NCBI RefSeq assembly: GCF_014651615.1
Contig: NZ_BMXF01000004.1
Location: forward strand, 434,001-498,000
Source: Persicitalea jodogahamensis
GTDB lineage: Bacteria > Bacteroidota > Bacteroidia > Cytophagales > Spirosomataceae
Reading direction: 5' to 3'
DNA: 64,000 nucleotides
A program made the position numbers and the translations under genes. Below, piece by piece: positions 1 to 8,858 of this stretch (position 1 is the first letter of the stretch; every line of letters begins with the position of its first letter). The notes under the pieces are model-generated. The model did not search any database and was not told the origin of the DNA. It saw only the letters and a program-made list of their open reading frames with translations.

Positions 1-228
1 CGCCAGGGTAATCTGAAAATTAACAGATTCTCTTCCATTTTCTGCCACGAAATCACCTTTGTCCTTTTGGGTGGAGTAGATTACGTAAGTGGCGATCAGC
101 GACAAGAAGGGAATTGGTACTACAAAACTGGCAACAGTTGCCAGGAGCGGAGTTAGGTGCATCCACATTCCAAGTGAACGCTGTTCAGACGGCACCCCGG
201 CCGGAGAAATAAGATTTGAATCTTCCAT
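1..228 (-). CDS. DUF4870 domain-containing membrane protein (3' end cut by window)
   Basis: The first 76 codons of a minus-strand gene start at the ATG complementary to 226-228 and run off the left edge. The translation begins MEDSNLISPAG and has HLTPLLATVASF and a following hydrophobic stretch, then a short basic loop, KDKGDFVAENGRESVNF, that matches the DUF4870 pattern (small membrane proteins with an NFQ motif between helices). Function of the family is unknown. Divergent from the nucleoside transporter, sharing the 229-357 gap. The call rests on the motif only, as the second half is outside the window. Confidence 0.75.
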   Translation of the reverse strand, partial: MEDSNLISPAGVPSEQRSLGMWMHLTPLLATVASFVVPIPFLSLIATYVIYSTQKDKGDFVAENGRESVNFQITLA

Positions 229-290
229 TGATGGTTTGGTTTAGGATGGGTGATTTTTGAGAAAAGTCGCAAACCTGCATCCCGTACTCA

Positions 291-318
291 TTTGTAAGGC
301 TAATTTTAGCTACTTTCG
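291..318 (+). promoter_or_regulatory. Putative Bacteroidota promoter for nucleoside transporter gene
   Basis: TTTG at 291-294 and TACTTTCG at 311-318 resemble the Bacteroidota -33 (TTG) and -7 (TAnnTTTG) elements, with 16 bases between them. The ATG lies 40 bases downstream. One base departs from the -7 consensus. Confidence 0.4.
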
Positions 319-357
319 CGGTTTGGTTCAAAAAACTTTTATCCCAAGCCTACCTGC

Positions 358-1596
358 ATGGAAAGATTTACCGGACTCATTGGCATTGTACTTATTTTGG
401 GCGTAGCCTACGCACTTTCCAACAACCGCAAAGCCATAAACTACCGGACCGTGGGAGTTGGTTTGGGTCTTCAATTTGGGCTGGCTGTGTTTATACTGCG
501 TACCGAAACGGGCAGAATTATTTTCCAGTGGTTGGGGGATAAGGTGCAAAAACTGCTTTCATTTTCAGATCAGGGAGCCGATTTTGTTTTTGGTACTTTG
601 GTTCGAAGCGATTTGATGCAAAAGGCTTTTGGACCGGGCAATGACTTCGTGTTTTTTTTCAAAGTAATTCCCACGATCATTTTTGTGGCCGTTTTGGTCA
701 ACATGCTCTATCACCTCGGTATAATGCAGCGGGTGGTGGCGGTTATTGCCCGGGGTGTATATTGGCTGATGGGTGTCAGTGGGGCGGAGGCACTGTCCAA
801 CGTTGCCAGTACTTTTGTGGGTCAGGTTGAGGCCCAGATCATGATAAAGCCGTATCTGAAAGGTATGACTAACTCGGAACTCATGGCTTCAATGACTGGT
901 AGCTTTGCGTGCATAGCGGGCGGAGTAATGGCTGTTTACATATCGCTTGGCGTTCCAGCACCATATTTGATCGCAGCGAGCCTGATGGCCGCACCGGGTG
1001 CGCTAGTAATTTCGAAAATTGTCTACCCGGAAACCGAAAAATCAGAAACAAAAGGGGCGATTAAGCTCGAAATAAAGAAAACGCACGCCAACCTGCTGGA
1101 CGCTATTGCCGCCGGCGCAAGCGAAGGGTTAAAAGTAGGTTTCAACGTGGTCGCCATGTTGATAGGCTTTATAGCTCTGGTGGCCCTTTTCGACTATTTA
1201 TTGGGTAAAGTAGGTGGCGTCTTCAACTTTCCCCAGTTGAGTTTCAACTACATCCTGGGAAACATCTTTGCTGTTTTTGCCTGGGCAATGGGAGTACCGT
1301 CACAGGATGTCCAATCCGCTGGCGCTTTAATGGGTACCAAAATGGTTATCAATGAATTTGTCGCTTATCTGGATTTGGTAAAAATGAAGGAAACGCTAGA
1401 TCCCAAGACCTTGGTTATTACCAGTTTTGCGCTCTGTGGCTTTGCTAATTTTAGCTCCATCGCCATTCAGGTGGGTGGCATCGGGGAGTTAGCTCCTTCA
1501 CGTCGGTCTGATCTGGCCCGCCTGGGTTTCAGAGCCTTGATTTGCGGAACACTCGCTTCTTACATGTCCGCCACTTTTGCAGGATTGCTTATGTAA
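358..1596 (+). CDS. NupC/CNT-family concentrative nucleoside transporter
   Basis: A 412-residue polytopic inner-membrane protein expected to import nucleosides with H+ or Na+. The order of features fits the CNT family: N-terminal hydrophobic helices (Nucleos_tra2_N), a gate-type central part with GVSGAEALSNVASTFVGQVEAQ (two family motifs, near residues 140-162), and a C-terminal helical domain with the CGFANFSSIAIQVGG loop near residue 360. Length is typical (about 400). It stands alone, ending in a strong hairpin shared with the convergent sppA. Nucleoside preference cannot be read from the sequence. Confidence 0.9.
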   Translation: MERFTGLIGIVLILGVAYALSNNRKAINYRTVGVGLGLQFGLAVFILRTETGRIIFQWLGDKVQKLLSFSDQGADFVFGTLVRSDLMQKAFGPGNDFVFFFKVIPTIIFVAVLVNMLYHLGIMQRVVAVIARGVYWLMGVSGAEALSNVASTFVGQVEAQIMIKPYLKGMTNSELMASMTGSFACIAGGVMAVYISLGVPAPYLIAASLMAAPGALVISKIVYPETEKSETKGAIKLEIKKTHANLLDAIAAGASEGLKVGFNVVAMLIGFIALVALFDYLLGKVGGVFNFPQLSFNYILGNIFAVFAWAMGVPSQDVQSAGALMGTKMVINEFVAYLDLVKMKETLDPKTLVITSFALCGFANFSSIAIQVGGIGELAPSRRSDLARLGFRALICGTLASYMSATFAGLLM

Positions 1597-1646
1597 CGGA
1601 TGAATCCGTAATCGAATGGCTTGGGATTCAAACTATTAAATATACA

Positions 1647-1690
1647 GAAACGGGCGGTCAGAGTGTGAAACTCTGACCGCCCGTTTCTTT
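1647..1690. terminator. Bidirectional terminator between nucleoside transporter and sppA
   Basis: A perfect 17-bp inverted repeat (1647-1663 with 1671-1687) around a 7-base loop, GC-rich in the middle, with A/T-rich flanks on both sides. It sits between convergent genes and can serve both. Confidence 0.85.
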
Positions 1691-1704
1691 GTTTGCCTGA
1701 TCAA

Positions 1705-3468
1705 TTAATGAATATTAAGGTCGAACGGCATGCGGGCTTGCATACCATTCATATTCATGAGTTTTTGATAGGTTTTAATATGCGGGGCAAGAACACCTAA
1801 TTTTTCTGACAGGATTTTATCTTCTGATTTTCCAGTCAGTTCTTTAATCATCTCTTGTACCACGTTTTTCTTTTCGGGATAATAGCGCACCCGGTAGTCC
1901 TTATCATCAAGTTTTGCAGCTTTTGCGGCAATTTTGATCGCTTCATCAAGTCCTCCCAGCACGTCCACCAGTCCATTGGCTTTGGCTTCTACCCCCGACC
2001 ATACCCGGCCCGAGGCCAGGCTACGGAGTTGTTCGACTGACATTCCGCGACCTTCGGCGGCTTTCCGGGTAAATGTCGCATAGCCTTCCTCGACGTTCCT
2101 TTGAATTTTCATTTTTTCAAAATCAGTCATCTCCCGCGTCAGCGAAGGCCAGTCAGCATGAGGGTTCGTCTTCACACCATCGAAGGTCACACCCAGCTTG
2201 TTGTTCATAAAATCCTGAAGATTGAATAACAGGGCAAATATTCCGATGGAACCGGTGATCGTATTGGGCTGTGCAACAATGGTGTCGCAACCCATCGCCA
2301 TGTAATAGCCACCCGAAGCGGCAACGTCTGACATAGAAGCGATGACGGGCTTTTTCTTGCGTGTCAATTCAATTTCGCGCCACATTACATCCGAAGCAAG
2401 GGCGCTGCCACCAGGTGAATTGATCCGAAGTACTACTGCCTTAATCTTGTCATTCTCGCGAATTTCCCGAAGTTCTTTTACGAACGAATCAGAACCAATG
2501 TTATCGTCGTCTCCATCACCGGAAACGATGCTTCCCTGCGCTATTACGACGGCAACACGCTTGTTAAAATCACCATCTTCACTGGGATGATCCCCTTTCA
2601 GGTACTTGCCCAGGCTCACGTACTCAATATCCTTTTTTTCGTCGAGTTTCAGCTCTTTTTTCATAGCTGCTTCCATCTCATCGGAGTACCCGGCATGGGT
2701 GACCAGCTTGTACTTGGCTGCCGATTCCGCGGAGGTGACTGCCAGAGAGTCCGCCAGACCCCGGAGTTCGGCTACAGAAATGCGACGTGATTCGGAAATG
2801 TTACTGATGTAGTTGCCGTAAAGTGCGTCAAGGAGTTCGATTGACTGTTTTTTGCTGGCTTCGCTCATGTCGGTGCGGGTGAAAGTTTCAATGGCACTTT
2901 TAAATTCACCCACCCGGAAAATCACTGGTTTGATGTCCAGCTTGTCAAACGTTCCTTTATAAAAATCGTAATCCGCCGAAAGACCGTTCCATTCCATTCC
3001 ACCGGCGGGATTAAGGTAGATCTTGTCGGCCAGGGAAGCAATGTAGTAGCCTTTTTCTGAGTAAAACTCTCCGTAGGAATACACGAATTTCTTCGATTTC
3101 TTGAATTCCACAAGTTCATCGCGGATTTCTTCAAGGGTGGCCCAGCCAGCGCCAGGGTTTTCACTTTTCAGGTAGATTCCTTTGATATGGTCGTCCTGAG
3201 CCGCGAGGGTGATAGCTTCGCGAATATCTTTCAGGCCTATCACTTCTTCGCCTCCGCCAAAAGCACCCAGTTCGGCAAAAGGATTTTCAACGCCGACTTC
3301 CTGGATAGGTTTGTCGAGGTCTAGTTTCAACACAGAGTTGTCCTTAATGACCGTTTTGTCTTCGCTGGAAAATGCCGATCCAATACCGACCAGAATGAAA
3401 AATGACAATACAAAAAATAAAAACAGCCCCACGAGCGTGGCCAGAACAAATTTCAGAAACTGCAACAT
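1705..3468 (-). CDS. sppA: Signal peptide peptidase SppA, 67-kDa type
   Basis: A 587-residue membrane-anchored serine protease that degrades remnant signal peptides. An N-terminal membrane helix (about residues 5-32) is followed by two tandem S49 domains, as in E. coli SppA. The nucleophile is in SDVAASGGYYMA (Ser385), followed by NTITGSIGI; the general base is expected in the first domain, where Lys139 in SEKGYYIAS is the positional match. Length fits the double-domain form. Monocistronic and convergent with the nucleoside transporter. Dyad assignment is by family alignment from memory. Confidence 0.93.
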   Translation of the reverse strand: MLQFLKFVLATLVGLFLFFVLSFFILVGIGSAFSSEDKTVIKDNSVLKLDLDKPIQEVGVENPFAELGAFGGGEEVIGLKDIREAITLAAQDDHIKGIYLKSENPGAGWATLEEIRDELVEFKKSKKFVYSYGEFYSEKGYYIASLADKIYLNPAGGMEWNGLSADYDFYKGTFDKLDIKPVIFRVGEFKSAIETFTRTDMSEASKKQSIELLDALYGNYISNISESRRISVAELRGLADSLAVTSAESAAKYKLVTHAGYSDEMEAAMKKELKLDEKKDIEYVSLGKYLKGDHPSEDGDFNKRVAVVIAQGSIVSGDGDDDNIGSDSFVKELREIRENDKIKAVVLRINSPGGSALASDVMWREIELTRKKKPVIASMSDVAASGGYYMAMGCDTIVAQPNTITGSIGIFALLFNLQDFMNNKLGVTFDGVKTNPHADWPSLTREMTDFEKMKIQRNVEEGYATFTRKAAEGRGMSVEQLRSLASGRVWSGVEAKANGLVDVLGGLDEAIKIAAKAAKLDDKDYRVRYYPEKKNVVQEMIKELTGKSEDKILSEKLGVLAPHIKTYQKLMNMNGMQARMPFDLNIH

Positions 3469-3667
3469 AGGTTAGGTTTGATTCTAAAATGAAATATTTA
3501 CTATTAACCGTAACAAAACTAATTAAATAAAATCCTCAGAGCCGCTTAAAAAGTTTTGAAGGGTGCAAAAAAGCACAAACGGTAAATATCCTGTGTTATT
3601 CAGTTCAGGCGACTCGGGTCTCACCGATGTTTCTCGGATACGATCGTCACAATCATCCGGGCTTCAC

Positions 3668-3675
3668 TAGCTTTG
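3668..3675 (+). promoter_or_regulatory. Putative -7 element (TAGCTTTG) for ABC ATPase gene
   Basis: TAGCTTTG is an exact match to TAnnTTTG, 44 bases before the ATG at 3720. No clear TTG -33 box is seen at the expected distance. Confidence 0.4.
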
Positions 3676-3719
3676 CGTTCTCTTTCAATCCTTACATGGC
3701 CTCTTGAAAATCCATCCAT

Positions 3720-4697
3720 ATGCAAAAACTCAAAATTCATTCTCTGACCAAAACCTATGATGGCCAAGAAGCATTGGCTTCAGTTGACCTAGATATTCAG
3801 GCAGGAGAATGGGTTGGGATTATTGGTGAAAGTGGCTCAGGCAAAAGTACCCTGCTGAAAATCATAGGCCGTTTTCTCGATGCGGACAAGGGCGAGATAT
3901 TTGTAGATGAGAAAAAACTACCACCGGTTAGCTCGCAACTTCTCAAAGGCCATGAGGCGATCAAACTGGTGCATCAGGAATATGAGCTTTTTCCCAATCA
4001 AAGCGTTCGGGAAAATATAGCCTATGCACTGCGATTTTATGAGCCGGAATACCGTAATCAACGCGTGAATGAACTCCTGAAACTTACAAGGTTGGAGGAT
4101 GTCCAACATCGTAAGGCCAAACTTCTTTCAGGTGGTGAAAAACAACGAACGGCACTGGCTCATTCGCTGGCCGAAGTACCCGGCCTCCTTCTTTTGGATG
4201 AACCGTTTGCCCATCTTGACCCCAATAACAAACAGACACTGGCTGACGCGATAGAGGATTTAAAAAAGTCTCACCGACTCACATGTCTGTTCGTGACCCA
4301 TGACGCTTCCGAAGCGCTGGCCTGGGCAGACAGGATTGTCATTTTGCGGGAAGGTAATATTATTCAGGAAGGCCGGCCGGAAGAGGTCTACCAATACCCA
4401 ATAAATCAATACGCTGCGGAGCTGACTGGATTGGTTAATATTCTTTCAGCGGAAAATAACGCCGGGCAAAGGGTCATCCGGCCGAATTTTATTCGAATAA
4501 TAAAGGATGAAAGCAAAGCGTGCTGGACTGCCGTAATTGTGAAAATCCGCTTCAAAGGCACTCATTACGAATATTATTGCAGAACAGAACAGGGAGAAGA
4601 CCTATTGTGCTATCGGAGCAGGAGGGACAGGGAGGTGGGAGAAAAGGTATTCCTTACCAGCAGCAAAAAACACAGCCAATTAGTAGCCAGGCATTAG
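3720..4697 (+). CDS. ABC transporter ATP-binding protein (PotA/CysA/FbpC-like)
   Basis: A 325-residue ATPase with every nucleotide-binding motif: Walker A GESGSGKST (about residues 37-45), Q-loop VHQEYELF, signature LSGGEKQRTALA, Walker B LLLLDEPFAHLD and the switch histidine in FVTHDAS. After residue 230 a C-terminal extension, probably a TOBE-like regulatory domain, suggests an import ATPase of the polyamine, iron or anion type. No permease or binding-protein gene is adjacent, so the partner and substrate are unknown. The stop codon overlaps that of the convergent downstream gene by 4 bases. Confidence 0.85.
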   Translation: MQKLKIHSLTKTYDGQEALASVDLDIQAGEWVGIIGESGSGKSTLLKIIGRFLDADKGEIFVDEKKLPPVSSQLLKGHEAIKLVHQEYELFPNQSVRENIAYALRFYEPEYRNQRVNELLKLTRLEDVQHRKAKLLSGGEKQRTALAHSLAEVPGLLLLDEPFAHLDPNNKQTLADAIEDLKKSHRLTCLFVTHDASEALAWADRIVILREGNIIQEGRPEEVYQYPINQYAAELTGLVNILSAENNAGQRVIRPNFIRIIKDESKACWTAVIVKIRFKGTHYEYYCRTEQGEDLLCYRSRRDREVGEKVFLTSSKKHSQLVARH

Positions 4698-5326
4698 CGC
4701 ATTTCGTTATTAGGCTCTGTTTCAGGTCGATAAAAGTGCACATCAAGCACCGCCTTGGGGCGTGCCAGGTACTCCCGCACCAATGTACGTAGGGAGTAAC
4801 CCGCTGGTACGTCCTGGGCGGCAAATGAAACAGCATTGAGGCCCTCATTTTGAGCGATATAAAGCGCTCTGGCGTTATGGAAATCCTGCGACACGATAGT
4901 GATGTGGTCTTGTTTGAAAAGGTACTTACACCTGATTACAGAATCAAATGTCCGGTAGCCGGCATAATCGAGTAGCAGTGCGGATTTTGGAATACCCAAT
5001 TTTAACATGGCTTTTTCCATATCCAATGGCTCATTGTAGTACCTCGAATCATTATTTCCACTTAGGATCAGTGACTTAACTTTCCCTTCATTGTAAAGGC
5101 GGGCGGCAGCTTCCATCCGGTGTTTGAAATATAAATTCACCTCTCCGGCGGAGGTAGTTTTACTGGTTCCCAAAACCAGACCAACCTGGTTAGAAGGTAC
5201 GCTATCCACCGAGAAATAGCTGTGGGGGCGGGTACTTACCACCACCCAAACGTTGCAGAGTAAAACGAATACAATTCCCAGAAATGAGACAAAAATCAGG
5301 ATTTTAAGCATTCGTTTTACCCGCAT
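4694..5326 (-). CDS. SanA/ElyC-like YdcF-family (DUF218) membrane protein
   Basis: 210 residues: one N-terminal membrane helix (about residues 8-30) followed by a DUF218 domain with LVLGTSKTTSAGEVNLYFKHRM, SLILSGNND and ITIVSQDFHNARALYIA, the pattern of E. coli SanA (involved in envelope barrier function and vancomycin exclusion). Eighteen bases after parC on the same strand, so probably co-transcribed with it. The biochemical activity of this family is not settled. Confidence 0.8.
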   Translation of the reverse strand: MRVKRMLKILIFVSFLGIVFVLLCNVWVVVSTRPHSYFSVDSVPSNQVGLVLGTSKTTSAGEVNLYFKHRMEAAARLYNEGKVKSLILSGNNDSRYYNEPLDMEKAMLKLGIPKSALLLDYAGYRTFDSVIRCKYLFKQDHITIVSQDFHNARALYIAQNEGLNAVSFAAQDVPAGYSLRTLVREYLARPKAVLDVHFYRPETEPNNEMR

Positions 5327-5344
5327 AACTCTGTTTGTCTGGCC

Positions 5345-8002
5345 TTATTCAAACATGCCAAGTTGATTTTTACCGTTGGCGGAAGATCCAATCTGTTTGA
5401 TGTTGGGAATGGAGATTTTTTCTGCCGAAGGGCTATTTTCCGATTCTGGCCCTTCTTCATCCTCCTCATCGTCTTCGGCACCCTCGTTCTCGACTATCAA
5501 GGGGGCAAGCCAGTGAATATCTTTGACTTTGTCCGCGGTCAGTTTGTTTCCAATGGCCTTCCAGCCCCGAACATCCACTGCCTCCTCGGCCAGGATTTCT
5601 AAAACTTCTACGGGTTTTTTGGCTGATTCTTGTGTCGAAATTTCCAGGCGGGGGTGTTTTTCGAGTGTTGTCAATAAAAGCTTGCTGCCTTTGGCCTCAC
5701 TTATAAACCCAAATTTTTTGTCAATTGTGGAGGTTTCAATCTGGAATCGCTTGATGAAATGGGTTTTGGTGCCCGCATCGTAATAAACAGCCGTTACGAT
5801 TCGATTGGCATCAAACTTAGCTACAAGTAGGATCTCGCCGGGTTCATAGTGATTGGTGAGGTCAAAGTTTGTCAACTCATACGATCCTTCCTTATAAATT
5901 ACCAGAACAGTATCGTCAGAATCGAAATTGCCGAGGAAGAGCCCACGCTCATCACGATTCAGCCGGCCAATCGTTGGGTCATACCAAATATCCACCCCAC
6001 CCAAAGTCGATCCTCCTGCCTGCTTAAGAGTGATTTTCCGGACAGGATACTTGGTTAGAATATTACCGTTGGCGTTTCGATTCTTGATAAGTAGATCGGC
6101 AAAATTAAAATCAAACTGCTTGACTTTGGCCTTGCATTGAGCAGTGAGATTTACGGTTATGATCTCCGCCTCACCATTGTCATTGGCGGTAAAGTAGGTC
6201 ACCTTCGAGCGCGGTGACCCCTGGGTCAGGTCATACTCCCGGTCACGGGTCACAGCCGTGACCTGAAAGCGCTTGATGTAGGATACTCCTGACTTCCCTT
6301 CAAGATAGACCATGTTGTACACCTTCCGCTCGTCTCCCTTGACAAAAACCGACACATAGATAATGTCTTTTCCGACGAAAACCTTATCCTGAATTTTAGT
6401 CACTGTGCACACCCCGTCCCGGCGGAAGACTATAATGTCATCAATGTCTGAGCAGTCCATCACATACTCATCTTTCTTCAGACCATAGCCGATAAATCCA
6501 TCAGCTCGATTGACGTAGAGCTTTTGGTTATTGGCGGCGACGATGTTCGCCGAGATTTGCATGAAGGTGCGTATGGTCGTTTTACGTTCACGCCCTTTGC
6601 CGAATTTCTTAAGCAAGTCCTTGAAGTAGTCGATCGCAAAGCGAACCAGATTAGCCAGGTTGTCCTCCGTCTCTGTGAGATCCTCCTGCCATTTCTTCAT
6701 TTGTTCATCTGCCTTGAAACCGTCGTATTTGGAAATACGCTTGATTCGGATTTCAGTCAGATTCGTGATATCTTCTTCGGTGATCTCGCGGTAGAACTGC
6801 CCCTTGTAAGGTGTCAGCCCTTTGTCGATGCGCTTGATCACATCCTCAAAAGTCACGGCTTCTTCAATGTCCCGGTAGATCCGGTTCTCTATAAAGATTT
6901 TTTCCAATGAGCCGTAAAGGATTTTTTCCAGGAGGTTAGCTTTACGGATCTCCAACTCCTGCCGTAGCAAATCAACTGTTTTCTCAGTATTGTAGCGCAG
7001 GATTTCAGTTACGCCCAGAAAATGCGGCTTATCGGCTACAATCACACAAGCGTTCGGGGAAATCGACACTTCACAGTCAGTGAAAGCATAAAGCGCGTCC
7101 ATCGTGATATCCGGTGAAACTCCGGGGGCAAGATGAATCTGGATTTCAACATCGGCGGCGGTGTTGTCAACTACTCTCTTAATCTTAATCTTACCGCTAT
7201 CGTTAGCCTTGATGATCGAATCAATTATAGAGGTTGTCGTGGTGCCATAAGGTATTTCCCTGACAACCAGCATTTTTTTGTCCTCCTCCTCGATTTTTGC
7301 CCTTACCCTGATTTTGCCGCCACGTTCACCATCATTGTAGTTGGATACGTCTACGTAACCACCCGTTTGAAAATCAGGGTAAATCTCTACCTTCTTGTCT
7401 CGTAGTATATTGATGGATCCTTCGATCAGCTCGCAAAAATTATGCGGCATAATCTTAGTGGAAAGGCCCACTGCGATACCCTCCACACCCTGTGCCAGCA
7501 AAAGCGGAAACTTTACAGGCAGTGTGATAGGCTCACGTTTGCGTCCGTCATAAGAAAGCTGCCAATCGGTGGTATCGCCGTTAAAAACTACCTCTTTGGC
7601 AAATTTCGAAAGTCTGACTTCGATATATCGAGGAGCCGCGGCGCTATCGCCTGTCCGCACATCACCCCAGTTTCCCTGCGTGTCGAATAGCAGTTCTTTT
7701 TGCCCAAGGTTGACTATCGCGTCGTTGATTGACGCATCCCCGTGTGGGTGGTATTGCATCGTGGAGCCTATCACGTTGGCCACCTTGTTAAAGCGGCCGT
7801 CGTCCATCTCGTTGAGGGCATGCATAATCCGCCGCTGAACGGGTTTGAGGCCGTCTTCGGTGGCGGGAACCGCCCGCTCTAATATAACGTAGGATGCGTA
7901 TTCGAGGAACCAGTTTTCGTATAAGCCCGAAATGGGAGTCTTTTCGTGTAATTCGCCGTCTTCTTGTGGGATGTTTTCGAGGTTTTCAGTATTTTCTTCC
8001 AT
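5345..8002 (-). CDS. parC: DNA topoisomerase IV subunit A (ParC/GyrA family, Bacteroidota type)
   Basis: An 885-residue type IIA topoisomerase subunit that cuts and rejoins DNA to decatenate chromosomes. The winged-helix region has LKPVQRRIMHAL and YHPHGDASINDA; the catalytic tyrosine is Tyr126 in AAPRYIEVR. Beta-pinwheel-type repeats follow from about residue 510. The canonical GyrA box is not seen, which favours ParC over GyrA. The acidic C-terminal tail (EDDEEDEEGPE) is typical of Bacteroidota orthologues. ParE is not in the window. Confidence 0.88.
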   Translation of the reverse strand: MEENTENLENIPQEDGELHEKTPISGLYENWFLEYASYVILERAVPATEDGLKPVQRRIMHALNEMDDGRFNKVANVIGSTMQYHPHGDASINDAIVNLGQKELLFDTQGNWGDVRTGDSAAAPRYIEVRLSKFAKEVVFNGDTTDWQLSYDGRKREPITLPVKFPLLLAQGVEGIAVGLSTKIMPHNFCELIEGSINILRDKKVEIYPDFQTGGYVDVSNYNDGERGGKIRVRAKIEEEDKKMLVVREIPYGTTTTSIIDSIIKANDSGKIKIKRVVDNTAADVEIQIHLAPGVSPDITMDALYAFTDCEVSISPNACVIVADKPHFLGVTEILRYNTEKTVDLLRQELEIRKANLLEKILYGSLEKIFIENRIYRDIEEAVTFEDVIKRIDKGLTPYKGQFYREITEEDITNLTEIRIKRISKYDGFKADEQMKKWQEDLTETEDNLANLVRFAIDYFKDLLKKFGKGRERKTTIRTFMQISANIVAANNQKLYVNRADGFIGYGLKKDEYVMDCSDIDDIIVFRRDGVCTVTKIQDKVFVGKDIIYVSVFVKGDERKVYNMVYLEGKSGVSYIKRFQVTAVTRDREYDLTQGSPRSKVTYFTANDNGEAEIITVNLTAQCKAKVKQFDFNFADLLIKNRNANGNILTKYPVRKITLKQAGGSTLGGVDIWYDPTIGRLNRDERGLFLGNFDSDDTVLVIYKEGSYELTNFDLTNHYEPGEILLVAKFDANRIVTAVYYDAGTKTHFIKRFQIETSTIDKKFGFISEAKGSKLLLTTLEKHPRLEISTQESAKKPVEVLEILAEEAVDVRGWKAIGNKLTADKVKDIHWLAPLIVENEGAEDDEEDEEGPESENSPSAEKISIPNIKQIGSSANGKNQLGMFE

Positions 8003-8216
8003 GTAGGGGAGAAAGGGTGTTGGGGGTTATGGTGTGGGGTAAAAATACGAAAAATTTAAGAGTCTTTTAGTTCGTCGTTCTATGTATTTCGTTCTGAAAC
8101 TGATAAAGGGGCGCCAGACTTTCTTCCAATCTAAAAGATACTAATCCACGCTTTTAAGGAGTCCAAATTTGCGTGCGATAGGGCTCCGCTCCGAAAACCA
8201 GATGCGAAGGCAGTCA

Positions 8217-8846
8217 CTAAACGTTCAAAACGTCAAGCAACTCACTTATCATCATCGCCGTTGCGCCCCAGACTTTATAATTCTGAATGAGATAGTGCGG
8301 AGCCTGAATAAAACTCCCTGCAACCTGAATTTCACTGCTGCCAATGATTGATTTATCCTGAATCTCGTGCAATGGTACTTCTAGCACTTTTTCAACCTCG
8401 CGGGGGTCAGGAAAGAATTCGGGCCGGTAGGGAATGTAGGCCACCACGGGCTGCACTAAAAAATTGCTGGGTGGGATAAAAAGCTCGCTCAGAAGGCCCG
8501 CTACCTTGACGTCGGTCAGCCGCAGGCCAATCTCTTCCTGGGCTTCACGCATGGCAGTCCGGATCAAATCCTCATCAGTTGGTTCGTAACGACCACCTGG
8601 GAAAGCCATTTGGCCTGAATGCACGCCATCGTAGGGTGGGCGGAGGATGAGGGGGAGTGAAACTGCTCCTGAATGAGGATAAAACAAAATCAATACGGCA
8701 CTTTTCCTGGTACGCGAGTTTGGCCTGGCTTTGAGTCTTGACTCTGAGTTGGTCAGCATGCGGGCGTGGGCGAGCTGACCGGGTAACGGGCGTTCGAATT
8801 TTTGGTGTAAGCTGACTACAAATTCTTCAAAAAAGGGTAGAGACAT
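8217..8846 (-). CDS. Nudix CoA pyrophosphatase (NudL-like)
   Basis: 209 residues. A complete Nudix box lies in GGRYEPTDEDL...REAQEEIGL (about residues 93-117), preceded by GQMAFPGG; the UPF0035-type context LRPPYDGVHSGQ fits hydrolases that cleave CoA to 3',5'-ADP and phosphopantetheine. Twelve bases downstream of the FAD dehydrogenase, so probably one transcript. Substrate is inferred from family resemblance; other nucleotide diphosphates remain possible. Confidence 0.85.
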   Translation of the reverse strand: MSLPFFEEFVVSLHQKFERPLPGQLAHARMLTNSESRLKARPNSRTRKSAVLILFYPHSGAVSLPLILRPPYDGVHSGQMAFPGGRYEPTDEDLIRTAMREAQEEIGLRLTDVKVAGLLSELFIPPSNFLVQPVVAYIPYRPEFFPDPREVEKVLEVPLHEIQDKSIIGSSEIQVAGSFIQAPHYLIQNYKVWGATAMMISELLDVLNV

Positions 8847-8858
8847 GGTGGATGTTAA